A stretch of 64,000 bases of DNA, from positions 62,001 to 126,000 of the forward strand of contig NZ_BOVQ01000007.1 in the NCBI RefSeq assembly GCF_018403765.1, read 5' to 3'. Of the stretch, positions 34,750 through 43,041 are shown piece after piece. A program made the position numbers and the translations under genes. The stretch is from Lactococcus nasutitermitis (GTDB lineage Bacteria > Bacillota > Bacilli > Lactobacillales > Streptococcaceae). Numbering within the stretch: the first letter of the stretch is position 1; each line of letters begins with the position of its first letter. Below the pieces are notes generated by a model. That model was not told the DNA's origin. It did not search any database and was given only the letters and a program-made list of their open reading frames with translations.

Positions 34750-35692
34750 AAAAAGTTTTTTGACAGCCTTTCTGGCAGGAATTTTACTCTTATTTTTTCT
34801 GTCAATCTTGTATTTAAGTCTGGGAGAGCAAAATATTTTTTTGACAGAACTGTCAAAAAGTAAAATCGTCTTAGATTTGAGATTGCCAAGACTTTTATCA
34901 CTTTATTTAGCTGGATTTTTATTATCCGTCAGCGGATTTCTTGTACAGACGATGACACGCAACCCGATTGCGGAGATGTCCACTTTAGGAATTTCTGGCG
35001 GTGCAAGTTTGGCACTTTCTTTACTTTTAACACTGGGTCTATCAACAAATTCTATGATTTCTTGTGTTGTTGCAACTTTTGGTGCTTTTGTTGCCTTGTT
35101 GCTTGTCATGTTATTAACGGCGCGCGCACATTTTCAACCTCTAAAAGTTGTGTTGGTTGGGACTTCTGTTGGCTTATTTGCGACAAGTTTAGCGAGTTCG
35201 TTGACCTTTGCGAGTCACAATACACAGTCTTATTTTTTATGGATTGTTGGTTCATTTTCGGGAATAACCTTGGAAAAACTAGAGATTTTGGCTCTTGCAG
35301 CTCTTGTATTTCTTGTCTTGCTACTGATTTTTGCTTCACAGATTAGATTGTTAGCATTTGGCGAGGAAATGGCGACTGGACTTGGTGTATCAGTCAGTCG
35401 TGTGCGTTTTATCATCATGATAATGGTCGCAATCGCGTCAGGAGTGACAGTTGCAAGTGTTGGTGTGATTAGCTTTGTTGGGCTGATTGCTCCGCAGATA
35501 GCAAAACGTTTTACACGAACAAATTTTTGGCAATCTTTGATGTTATCTAGCTTGCTGGGAATGTTGTTACTGGTCATTGCGGATTTATTAGCACGCAATT
35601 TATTTAAGCCCTACGAATTTCCCGCTGGAAGCTTGACAATGCTTCTCGGAGCACCATTTTTTCTCTGGATCATTGCAAAGGAGGCAAAATGA
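34742..35692 (+). CDS. fhuB: iron-siderophore ABC transporter permease FhuB
   Basis: 316 residues, FecCD-type permease with about nine to ten TM helices. 'RLPRLLSLYLAGFLLSVSGF', 'NPIAEMSTLGISGGASLAL' and 'GVISFVGLIAPQIAKRF' are family motifs. Residues about 33-38 (FLTELSK region) are encoded by a perfect palindromic repeat in the first periplasmic loop. It overlaps the next permease by four bases. Confidence 0.9.
   Translation: MARKSFLTAFLAGILLLFFLSILYLSLGEQNIFLTELSKSKIVLDLRLPRLLSLYLAGFLLSVSGFLVQTMTRNPIAEMSTLGISGGASLALSLLLTLGLSTNSMISCVVATFGAFVALLLVMLLTARAHFQPLKVVLVGTSVGLFATSLASSLTFASHNTQSYFLWIVGSFSGITLEKLEILALAALVFLVLLLIFASQIRLLAFGEEMATGLGVSVSRVRFIIMIMVAIASGVTVASVGVISFVGLIAPQIAKRFTRTNFWQSLMLSSLLGMLLLVIADLLARNLFKPYEFPAGSLTMLLGAPFFLWIIAKEAK
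34836..34859. repeat. palindromic repeat inside fhuB
   Basis: TTTTTTGACAG, AA, CTGTCAAAAAG, translated FLTELSKS between the first TM helix and the conserved RLPRLL motif. Confidence 0.8.
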
Positions 35693-36627
35693 AAAAGAAA
35701 TTTTTACTCCTTTTTCTACTGTTTCTCGTGCTTGTCAGCCTTGATTTGACGCAGTTTTCAATAAATTGGCAGATTTTGGCTTTGCTGATTCCAGATTTTC
35801 GTCTGCCAAGGTTACTGATTGTTTTGGCGGCTGGTGTGGCGCTTGCTATTGCAGGTTTCATTATCCAGACACTGGCGGATAATCCTTTAGCAGATAGTGG
35901 AACAATGGGAATTACAAGTGGTGCAAGTGCTGGTGCTGTTGGATTTTTGCTCCTGAGTGAGCATTTTAAGCTGACAGGTTTATGGAGTCTTTCCTATCCG
36001 ATTTTTGCGGTCATGGGCGCGGTTATTGCATTTGGGCTGATTTATTTCTTTGCTTTGCGCAGACGTGCAAGTAATGTGCGTGTGTTGCTGACCGGAATTG
36101 CACTAACGGCATTTTTTCAAGCATTGATTACCCTTGCTCAGCTCTCGGTCAATAGTTTTGATTTTCAAAATGTTGCCGTGTGGTTGTCGGGGGATATCTG
36201 GCAGACTAATAGCACTTATATCGCTCTTTGTTTGATGCTATTAGTGATTGCTTTAGCACTGTTGCCATTTTTCACGAAAGCTTTAAGCATTTTGAGTTTG
36301 GGCGAGGAAATGGCGACAAGTCTGGGACTTAATGTTCAGAAAAAGAAAATTCAGCTTTATTTATTAGCAGTTCTTTTTGCCTGTGTGGCTGTACTTTTGG
36401 TTGGAGGACTAGCTTTTGTCGGCTTGATTGCTCCGCACATTGCACGTGAACTGGTCGGTTTTAAGCTGAAAAGGCGACTTTTTGCAACGGCTCTTTCTGG
36501 AATGATTATTTTGCTTCTTGCAGATATTATTTCCCAGATGATTATTAGTCCGTCAAGCTTGCCTTTAGGCTTTGTTGTTGCCTTTATTGGCGCACCTTAT
36601 TATATTTATTTGATTCAAAAAGTTTGA
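35689..36627 (+). CDS. fhuG: iron-siderophore ABC transporter permease FhuG
   Basis: 312 residues, second FecCD-type permease, diverged paralogue of FhuB, with 'RLPRLLIVLAAGVALAIAGF' and 'GLAFVGLIAPHIARELVG'. Its TGA stop is contributed by the first bases of the long repeat that follows (GTT TGA C). FhuB and FhuG form the heterodimeric channel. Confidence 0.9.
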   Translation: MKKKFLLLFLLFLVLVSLDLTQFSINWQILALLIPDFRLPRLLIVLAAGVALAIAGFIIQTLADNPLADSGTMGITSGASAGAVGFLLLSEHFKLTGLWSLSYPIFAVMGAVIAFGLIYFFALRRRASNVRVLLTGIALTAFFQALITLAQLSVNSFDFQNVAVWLSGDIWQTNSTYIALCLMLLVIALALLPFFTKALSILSLGEEMATSLGLNVQKKKIQLYLLAVLFACVAVLLVGGLAFVGLIAPHIARELVGFKLKRRLFATALSGMIILLLADIISQMIISPSSLPLGFVVAFIGAPYYIYLIQKV

Positions 36628-36695
36628 CAATTCTTGATAAACATACTAGCTAATCCGTAAGTGGGCAAGCTCACAATGCTTAGCTATGTCAAAAA
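36623..36695. repeat. long palindromic repeat, core type A (copy 3)
   Basis: TTTGACA at the fhuG stop, then ACATACTAGCTAATCCGTAA, GTGGGCAAGCTCACAATG, and CTATGTCAAAAA. It closely matches 23863-23939 and lies between fhuG and the fhuD ribosome-binding site, inside the operon. Confidence 0.75.
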
Positions 36696-36712
36696 TATTT
36701 AGGAGATTTATT

Positions 36713-37654
36713 ATGAAAAAAATTATTCTCGCAGCCGTTGCAGCACTTGCTGTTGTGACTCTTGCTGCTTGTTCACATAGTTCCACATCGTCTGACAAGT
36801 CTGTCAAAAAAGACACAGTGACATTCCATGCACTTAATGGTGCTGTCAAAATTCCTGCGCACCCTAAACGGATTGCTGTCCAAAATTATCCTGACGAAGT
36901 GGCATCTCTTGGAGGAAATGTTGTTGGCACAGATTCTTGGGCATTTCCAAATCCTTATCTCTCAGCAAAGCAAAAGAAAAATATGATTGACCTTGGCGCA
37001 CCGCAATTTAACTTGGAGAAATTGATTGCGCAAAAGCCAGATTTGATTATCACAGTTGATAAAGCACAAGTTGCCGATTATAAAAAAATCGCACCGACAG
37101 TTCTCGTTAATTATCAAGAACTGTCCAATATGAAAACGTCGCTCAACTATTTTGCAAAGCTTCTCAATCGTAAAGCTGACGAGAAAAAATTCTTGACAAA
37201 TTTCCAAAAAGCAGCAGATAAAGAAAAGAAAAAATTGAGCGCAGCTGGCATTAACCCAGCCAAATCAACGATTTCATTGCTAGAGTTACAAGGCGATAAA
37301 ATCTACGCTTACGGTGATAATTTCGCCCGCGGCGGACAAATGCTCACAACAGGACTTGGTTTTAAAGAGTCAGAAAAAATGACAGAACTGTCAAAAGGCA
37401 CAGGTTATGCAGAAGTCAATGCAGAAAGTTTGAAAAATTTTGATGCAAACTATATTTTTGTTGACTTCAAATCCGTGGACAAAGCGCAATACCAAGCATT
37501 GCAAAATAATCCTGTTTGGCAATCGCTCAAAGCTGTCAAAAACGGTCACGTTGTCACAATGGATTACAACAAAGTTTATTTCTTTGCTGGACCAACAGCC
37601 ACACAAAAAGAACTTCCACTTTACACAAATGCGATTTTAAAAGTGACAAAATAA
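36713..37654 (+). CDS. fhuD: iron-siderophore substrate-binding lipoprotein FhuD
   Basis: 313 residues. Lipoprotein signal peptide MKKIILAAVAALAVVTLAAC with the lipobox cysteine at 20. The fold is the helical-backbone class III binding protein ('IAVQNYPDEVASLGG', 'EKLIAQKPDLIITV', 'NKVYFFAGPTATQKELP'). AGGAG seven bases upstream fixes the start. Siderophore type cannot be read from sequence. One stretch (MTELSKG, about residue 223) uses a palindromic repeat. Confidence 0.9.
   Translation: MKKIILAAVAALAVVTLAACSHSSTSSDKSVKKDTVTFHALNGAVKIPAHPKRIAVQNYPDEVASLGGNVVGTDSWAFPNPYLSAKQKKNMIDLGAPQFNLEKLIAQKPDLIITVDKAQVADYKKIAPTVLVNYQELSNMKTSLNYFAKLLNRKADEKKFLTNFQKAADKEKKKLSAAGINPAKSTISLLELQGDKIYAYGDNFARGGQMLTTGLGFKESEKMTELSKGTGYAEVNAESLKNFDANYIFVDFKSVDKAQYQALQNNPVWQSLKAVKNGHVVTMDYNKVYFFAGPTATQKELPLYTNAILKVTK
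37380..37397. repeat. palindromic repeat inside fhuD
   Basis: TGACAG, AA, CTGTCAAAA, translated TELSK. Confidence 0.6.
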
Positions 37655-37728
37655 TTTTTGACAGTTTACCCTGTCTGAGAAACCTAAGTGCCAAAGCACT
37701 AACACCTTTCGACAGTTCTGTCAAAAAA
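37655..37728. repeat. long palindromic repeat, core type B (copy 1)
   Basis: TTTTTGACAG, then ACCCTGTCTGAGAA, CTAAGTGCCAAAGCACTAA, CCTTTCGACAG and TTCTGTCAAAAAA. The inner arms AGTG/CACT form a small hairpin. Confidence 0.75.
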
Positions 37729-37733
37729 CTTCA

Positions 37734-37768
37734 AAATAGAATTTTTCATTGAAATTCTATTTTTTTTA
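37734..37768 (+). terminator. fhu operon terminator
   Basis: AAATAGAATTT and AAATTCTATTT arms, then T7, between the two type B repeats. Confidence 0.85.
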
Positions 37769-37776
37769 ACAAATAA

Positions 37777-37875
37777 TTTTTGACAGGATACACCCTCACA
37801 TCTCTGATGTAAAGTCACCCTGACCGAGAAGTCTAAGTGGCAAAGCCACTAAGTCCCTTCGGCAGAACGCTCAAA
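37777..37875. repeat. long palindromic repeat, core type B (copy 2)
   Basis: TTTTTGACAG, a longer spacer, then ACCCTGACCGAGAA, CTAAGTGGCAAAGCCACTAA, CCCTTCGGCAG and GCTCAAAC. It aligns base by base with copy 1 through the core; the right terminal arm is decayed. Confidence 0.7.
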
Positions 37876-37910
37876 CATAATAAGCACAACAAAATCAAGC
37901 AAAAATAGTG

Positions 37911-37916
37911 TATAAT
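37911..37916 (+). promoter_or_regulatory. -10 of the cmbR-like gene
   Basis: TATAAT about 68 bases before the LysR-type start codon, no clear -35; a leader of about 60 bases follows. Confidence 0.4.
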
Positions 37917-37983
37917 ATGGTGCAACAGCTCTTTTATAAACCAAAAATAGAGACAATTTATATAGAATTTCAGGTCAGACATT

Positions 37984-38889
37984 ATGAACATCAAACAACT
38001 CAGATACGTCGTCGCCATTGCCAATAGTGGTACTTTCCGTGAAGCCAGCGAACAACTCTACGTCAGCCAACCTTCTATGTCTATCGCCGTAAAGGACTTA
38101 GAACAAGAACTTGGTTTTCAAATTTTTGAGCGCACAAATACAGGAACAAGTCTCACGATTGCAGGCGAACGCTTTTATGAACACGCTCAAACCGTCCTGC
38201 GTAATTTTGAAAGTTTAGAATCAAAATACTCTAAACCACGCGAAACAGAACGTTTTTTCAGTATTTCAAGCCAGCACTATGACTTTCTCGCCCCAGTTGC
38301 TGTAGATTTTGCCAAGAAAAATCCTGAAATCAAAAATTTTCGTATTTTTGAGTCAACAACATACAATATCCTCCAAGAAGTCGCACAAGGACACAGCGAA
38401 TTAGGCATTGTTTATCTCAATAAACACAACCGTTCAGGAATTGTCAGAATGCTAGATAAACTAGAACTCGAATACGAAGAAATCTTCCTTTCACAAACGC
38501 ACATCTACCTGCGCAAAGACCATCCACTTGCCAAGCAAAAGTCGATTAACGATGATGACTTGAAAAATCTTGACCGCGTTCGTTTCACACAAGAAAATGA
38601 GCAATTTCTCTATTATTCTGAAGACCTTGTTGAAACTTTTGAAAATACTTTTATCTACAATGCGACAGACCGCGCAACGCTCAATGGTATCTTGGAACGT
38701 ACAGATGCTTATGCAACAGGTTTGGGATTTATTGACGATGCAAGTGTTCAGAATGTCGTTGTCGTCCCAATGGACGGAGACAATGGCAATAGCCTCATTC
38801 TCGTCAAACATCGCGCACACATTCTTTCTAATGCTGCAGCTTCCTACAAACGTAGTTTAGAAGTTTATATGGAAAATTATAAATTTTAG
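37984..38889 (+). CDS. cmbR: LysR-family regulator, CmbR/FhuR-like
   Basis: 301 residues. N-terminal winged HTH 'MNIKQLRYVVAIANSGTFREAS' with 'YVSQPSMSIAVKDLEQELG', then an effector-binding domain. From memory L. lactis carries the cysteine/methionine regulator CmbR (first named FhuR for its place beside fhuD) at this locus; sequence and position agree. It probably activates sulphur amino acid genes in response to O-acetylserine; whether it also controls fhu is open. Confidence 0.8.
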   Translation: MNIKQLRYVVAIANSGTFREASEQLYVSQPSMSIAVKDLEQELGFQIFERTNTGTSLTIAGERFYEHAQTVLRNFESLESKYSKPRETERFFSISSQHYDFLAPVAVDFAKKNPEIKNFRIFESTTYNILQEVAQGHSELGIVYLNKHNRSGIVRMLDKLELEYEEIFLSQTHIYLRKDHPLAKQKSINDDDLKNLDRVRFTQENEQFLYYSEDLVETFENTFIYNATDRATLNGILERTDAYATGLGFIDDASVQNVVVVPMDGDNGNSLILVKHRAHILSNAAASYKRSLEVYMENYKF

Positions 38890-38912
38890 AGATTAACAAA
38901 GGAAAAACGGAT

Positions 38913-39809
38913 ATGGAAGCAAAAATTTTAGGACTCGTTTTTCGAGAATGTCGAGAGTTAAAAAATATGTCTCTGGCTAAAGCAGCAGGTGATTTTTCTC
39001 ACTCATTGAACTATATCACGTCCAAAACACAATTATCACGTTTTGAGCGCGGAATTGAGGATATCACTTTTCAAAAAATTCTTGCTTTGGTAGAAAATAT
39101 TGGATTATCTTTTGAAGAATATCTTTATCACGTACGCAATTATAGTCTTGATGATAGTACAGATTTATTTCAACGTTTAGTTTATCTCAATGAAACAAAA
39201 GATTTTGCAGGACTTGAGAAAATATATCAAAACTTATTAGTCTCCTACAATAAAACAAGTGCGCCACATACTTATTGGAAAATGCAAATTATCCGCCAAA
39301 ATTTTGAAAATTATGGTTACAAAGATTATAAAGTCACACCAGAAGAACATTTAGCGGCGGCTGATTATCTTTTTTCAATGTTAGAGTGGGGAGAATTAGA
39401 AGTGCAACTCTATGTCTTTACTGATTTAGGAGAACAGTTGCGCTATGACTATGCGAGAGAACTCCTGAAACGCACAGAATTTTTTCAAAAGTTACCTCAA
39501 AATAAACGCCGAATTATAACTATTATTAAAGGCATAACCTATGAAGCAATAAATAATAATAATCGTGAAATAGCCACCGAATTTTTAGAAAAGTACCGTC
39601 AATTACTAAATGTTCCTTTTGTTGATGTTCAGAATAGAAAAGAATTTATGCTTGTAGAAGGTGAATATTATTATTTGGTAGGAAAATTTGCAAAAGGTCG
39701 AAAAACATTAGAAAATGTTCTGACAGCTTATGAAATGCTTCAGTATCCACAAAGTGCTACAAATATCAAAAAACGAATTGAAAAACTAGAAAAAAAATAT
39801 CGTAACTAA
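38913..39809 (+). CDS. Rgg/GadR/MutR-family transcriptional regulator
   Basis: 298 residues. N-terminal HTH ('LGLVFRECRELKNMSLAKAA', then 'TSKTQLSRFERGIEDITF') followed by a long helical repeat domain (about 70-298) that binds short hydrophobic peptides in Rgg proteins. It begins 23 bases after the LysR gene and is terminated. It immediately precedes a radical SAM operon whose promoter is weak, so it is the probable activator of that operon. No pheromone (SHP) gene was found next to it. Codon use is AT-rich. Confidence 0.85.
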   Translation: MEAKILGLVFRECRELKNMSLAKAAGDFSHSLNYITSKTQLSRFERGIEDITFQKILALVENIGLSFEEYLYHVRNYSLDDSTDLFQRLVYLNETKDFAGLEKIYQNLLVSYNKTSAPHTYWKMQIIRQNFENYGYKDYKVTPEEHLAAADYLFSMLEWGELEVQLYVFTDLGEQLRYDYARELLKRTEFFQKLPQNKRRIITIIKGITYEAINNNNREIATEFLEKYRQLLNVPFVDVQNRKEFMLVEGEYYYLVGKFAKGRKTLENVLTAYEMLQYPQSATNIKKRIEKLEKKYRN

Positions 39810-39830
39810 TTGGTTACGATTTTTATTTTA
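39800..39830 (+). terminator. rgg terminator
   Basis: CGTAAC, TAATTG, GTTACG, then a T-rich run; the left arm includes the rgg stop codon. Confidence 0.75.
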
Positions 39831-39844
39831 TCAAAAATTTGCGC

Positions 39845-39850
39845 TACAAT
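39845..39850 (+). promoter_or_regulatory. possible -10 of the radical SAM operon
   Basis: TACAAT about 58 bases before the start codon with no recognisable -35, as expected for a promoter needing an activator. Confidence 0.35.
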
Positions 39851-39907
39851 TTGGGCATAAAAATAAATAAAACAGTGACAAACACGGAAAGGAAAAGGCG
39901 TATACTA

Positions 39908-41215
39908 ATGAAAAAAATATCTCGATATGTCGTGAAAAAAGAACTAGACGATGGGATTGTAATGTTAAATACTAAAAATAATAGGAGTATCAAAGTTAGC
40001 CATGCTTTGTTAGAAAAAATGAAAACAGATGCTCAAACAAAAAGAGATTATGAAACATATCTCGAAAATCAAAATTTCTATCTGGAAGAAAATGAATTTC
40101 AAAAAATGATGACATCTATTTTTGAAAAAGAAAATCGGACATTACGCTTAACTATTTTTACACATGGGGACTGTAATTTTCGTTGTCTTTATTGCTATGA
40201 AAAATTTGAAAATATATCAATGTCTCAAGAAACAATGGATAATATTATCAAGTTTGCAGAACAAAAATTAGAACAAGCTAATTATTCTAAATTGCAACTC
40301 TCTTGGTTTGGCGGTGAGCCATTACTCGGATATAAGACAATCCTTTATCTCACGGGAAAACTACAAGATATCTGTTCTAAATATCAGATTATCTTTGTGG
40401 CCGATATGACGACAAATGGCTATTTATTGGATAAAAATAAATTTAAAATTTTGATTGAAAAATGTAAAGTGACAACTTTTCAAATTACAATTGATGGAAA
40501 TCAAGAAAGTCATGATCAACAAAGAATGATGAAAAATGGAAAAGGGACATACCAAAGAATTTATCAAAATATCGTTGCTGCTCAGCAAACAGATTTGAAA
40601 TTCTTGATAATTTTAAGGTTTAACGTTTCTAAAAGTAATTATGAAGAAGTTAAAAATTTCATGAATCAAGATAGTCTTCTTTTTAAAAATGATCAGCGCT
40701 TCTGTTTTTTGTATCGCAATGTTGGCAACTGGGGGCAAGGTGAACGTCCGTTAAATCATCAGGTTGTAAGACTTGAGAAAGATATCAGTTATCAGTTTTC
40801 AAAAGAAGCCATTTCACAAGGTTACCACGTTCATGAACCTCTATCAGCTCTTTCTAATCGCAAAGCGTGTTATGCCCAAAATCCTAATAATTATACCTTT
40901 AGTGTACGCGGTCAATTAATGGCTTGCACAGTGTTAATCTATGATAATAAGAATAATTTTGGAAATGTTAATACGATGAAATTTGAAGAAGAGAAAAGAA
41001 AAAACTTGTGGCTTCATAGTATAGAAAAAATTCCAGAGGATTGTAAAAAGTGTGAAATAGTAGCGATTTGTAAAGGAGGAAGCTGTCCCAAACTATTTAT
41101 TGCAGACCGTAAGTTGCAATCAGCAGTCTGTAGAGTAGCCAAAAGAAGATTTTCCCAAATGTTTGACCTTTATATCATTCAAAATTTAGTGGAGGTAACA
41201 CTTGATGTGGACTGA
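39908..41215 (+). CDS. radical SAM/SPASM peptide maturase
   Basis: 435 residues from the ATG at 39908, chosen because AAGGAAAAGG lies eight bases upstream. The N-terminal about 75 residues may be a peptide-recognition region. The radical SAM [4Fe-4S] motif is C89-x3-C93-x2-C96 ('CNFRCLYCYE'), and 'SWFGGEPLLG' is the GGE-type SAM motif. The C-terminus is a SPASM domain with two auxiliary cluster sites: C-x13-G-x4-C, C-x2-C-x5-C-x4-C and a final C. Such enzymes install crosslinks in RiPP precursors. Followed by an exporter gene and a 30-residue peptide gene. Not a close match to a maturase I can name. Confidence 0.85.
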   Translation: MKKISRYVVKKELDDGIVMLNTKNNRSIKVSHALLEKMKTDAQTKRDYETYLENQNFYLEENEFQKMMTSIFEKENRTLRLTIFTHGDCNFRCLYCYEKFENISMSQETMDNIIKFAEQKLEQANYSKLQLSWFGGEPLLGYKTILYLTGKLQDICSKYQIIFVADMTTNGYLLDKNKFKILIEKCKVTTFQITIDGNQESHDQQRMMKNGKGTYQRIYQNIVAAQQTDLKFLIILRFNVSKSNYEEVKNFMNQDSLLFKNDQRFCFLYRNVGNWGQGERPLNHQVVRLEKDISYQFSKEAISQGYHVHEPLSALSNRKACYAQNPNNYTFSVRGQLMACTVLIYDNKNNFGNVNTMKFEEEKRKNLWLHSIEKIPEDCKKCEIVAICKGGSCPKLFIADRKLQSAVCRVAKRRFSQMFDLYIIQNLVEVTLDVD

Positions 41216-42806
41216 CATAAAAATCTTGAATCAATATGTCCCAAAAAGAAAATTAATTTTATTTATTATTGCAACTTTTTCTAATGCTTTTCTCAACTTA
41301 GCAACAGCCTTAATTATCCAGCAAGCTACGGAGATGCAAGGAGAAAATAGTGTTCATAAGATTATTGTTTTTGGATTATCAAGTATGTTGCTCTATGCTT
41401 ATGTCGCCATTTCTTTTTTATTCATAAATTATATAGAAACTTCCTTAGTCTATAGTGTCAGTATTGGTATGAAAAAAACATTACTCAAAATATTTACGTT
41501 TCGTAAAACAGAATTCAAGAATTCTGAAAAAATATCTATCCTAACTAATGATATGCAACTTTTTATTGATCGTTTTCTTATGCAAATATTAGATATTCCA
41601 ATTTATATTATTATGTTTGGCGTACCACTTATTTATATGTTGTCACAAAATTGGCTTATGGGATTATTATTTGGAATTGGTTCAATAACTTTACCATTTC
41701 CTCAAATACTTCTCAATAAAAAATTGAGTGATTGGGGGAAACAACTTTCTGAAAAGAAAGCCGTTCTCTTGCAAGTTACAAGCGATGAAATTAATGGGAG
41801 GACAACAATTATCTATAATAACAGTCTTACTTTCATGCTTAAATATGGGGAAAAGAAGATTAAGGATTCTGAAAATGCTTGGCTTTGGAGTAATGTCTGG
41901 CTACAAATAGCTCTTGCTTTTAGTATGCTCCTAAAAGGTGTTGTTCAAATTGTTCCCTTTATTATGGGATTTTTAATGATTGTACATGGAGGGAATCTTA
42001 GTTTTGCCGTCTTACTGGCTTTGTTCTTGATTAGTCAGCAAATGGGACAACCTATTCAGCAAATTTTGCTTGCTTTTTCTCGCGTACAAACTATGAAGAA
42101 AGTATGTACAAAAATTTTTAACATTTTAAATGATAATCAAGAAATAAGTATATCAAATCTTTCGGACTCTCCCAAAGACTTCGAGTCACTTGTGATTCGG
42201 CATCTTTCAAAATCCTTTGGGGAAATTCAAATTTTTGATAACTTTTCTTACACAATTCCTTTCGGCGCTAAAATTTTAATCAAGGGAAAAAGTGGCAGCG
42301 GTAAAAGTACATTATTAAAATTAATCACGGACGATCTTCAAACAGACCAAGGTGAAATTTTCTTACAACAACATGAACAAAAGACCACACTAAGCCCCAA
42401 AGATTTTGGGGTCATCAACCAAGAACCCTTTATTTTTAATGGCTCTTTAACTTATAATTTATGTTTGGAACAAGCATTTACTAAAAAAGAGCTTTTAGAA
42501 GTGCTTGAAGCAGTCCACCTTGAAGAATTTTCACTTGATTACTTACTTATAAATAACGGCGAAAATTTATCTGGTGGACAAAAAATTCGATTAGAACTTG
42601 CTCGATTTTTATTGAGAAAGAAAAAGTTGTTATTAGTTGATGAAGTAACGGCAGCTCTTGATGACAGTACAGCAAAAGCAGTTCGCTCTTTAATTTATAG
42701 CTTGCCAATCACAATTATTGAAGTCGCTCACCATATTGACGACGAAAGCCGTTATGATGATATTATTCTTTTAGAAAGGAGAGGAACAGATGAAAGTTAT
42801 TCTTAA
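41205..42806 (+). CDS. ABC exporter (TM domain plus ATPase) of the putative RiPP locus
   Basis: 533-residue half-transporter: six TM helices (about 1-310), then an ATPase with Walker A GKSGSGKST, signature LSGGQKIRLELAR and Walker B LLLVDEVTAALD. There is no N-terminal C39 peptidase domain, so leader removal must be done elsewhere. GGAGG precedes the ATG; its start overlaps the radical SAM gene and its end overlaps the small peptide gene by 17 bases. Probably exports the modified peptide; dimerises. Confidence 0.85.
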   Translation: MWTDIKILNQYVPKRKLILFIIATFSNAFLNLATALIIQQATEMQGENSVHKIIVFGLSSMLLYAYVAISFLFINYIETSLVYSVSIGMKKTLLKIFTFRKTEFKNSEKISILTNDMQLFIDRFLMQILDIPIYIIMFGVPLIYMLSQNWLMGLLFGIGSITLPFPQILLNKKLSDWGKQLSEKKAVLLQVTSDEINGRTTIIYNNSLTFMLKYGEKKIKDSENAWLWSNVWLQIALAFSMLLKGVVQIVPFIMGFLMIVHGGNLSFAVLLALFLISQQMGQPIQQILLAFSRVQTMKKVCTKIFNILNDNQEISISNLSDSPKDFESLVIRHLSKSFGEIQIFDNFSYTIPFGAKILIKGKSGSGKSTLLKLITDDLQTDQGEIFLQQHEQKTTLSPKDFGVINQEPFIFNGSLTYNLCLEQAFTKKELLEVLEAVHLEEFSLDYLLINNGENLSGGQKIRLELARFLLRKKKLLLVDEVTAALDDSTAKAVRSLIYSLPITIIEVAHHIDDESRYDDIILLERRGTDESYS

Positions 42807-42882
42807 CGAAAAAGCTTTGCAGCTAACTGATGGAATTGTTGTTGGACACGATTGTCAGGTTGAAAATGTTTGCGAAGACTAA
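42790..42882 (+). CDS. 30-residue candidate RiPP precursor peptide
   Basis: ATG preceded by AAAGGAGAGG at a good distance, overlapping the exporter gene by 17 bases. The product begins MKVILNEKALQLTD and ends GHDCQVENVCED. The two cysteines, C22 and C28 (C-x5-C), near the C-terminus and a leader-like N-terminal half suit a radical SAM substrate. Short precursors of about 30 residues are known for streptococcal radical SAM peptides such as streptide. No second candidate precursor was found in the operon. No homologue recognised. Confidence 0.55.
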   Translation: MKVILNEKALQLTDGIVVGHDCQVENVCED

Positions 42883-42885
42883 GTA

Positions 42886-42927
42886 TCAAACAAAAAATCG
42901 TTCTATGATGGACCACTTTTTGTTTGA
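42886..42927. terminator. hairpin after the putative RiPP operon
   Basis: TCAAACAAAAA and TTTTTGTTTGA, perfect 11-base arms with a 20-base loop. No T run follows on the plus strand beyond the arm itself. Confidence 0.5.
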
Positions 42928-43041
42928 ATATGAAAAATAGAAATGATATAGCATTTGTATGTATAACATCAAAACTAGAAAAAAAGACAAATTTGTAGTA
43001 AAATAAGTCTTGTAAAAAAATGAACATAGGAGACCAATTCA

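Noticed and set aside
37655-37875. CRISPR array made of the two repeats
   Set aside because: Only two diverged copies with internal hairpins and no regular spacers; no cas genes.
39839-39907. 23-residue N-terminal extension of the radical SAM protein
   Set aside because: A good ribosome-binding site and usual family length support the ATG at 39908; the extension covers the promoter region.
38880-39907. SHP-type pheromone gene beside rgg
   Set aside because: Neither strand of the two gaps around rgg holds a short hydrophobic frame with a ribosome-binding site.
39908-41215. Radical SAM protein as an anaerobic sulfatase maturase
   Set aside because: No sulfatase gene nearby; adjacent exporter and small peptide, and the SPASM pattern, favour a peptide maturase.
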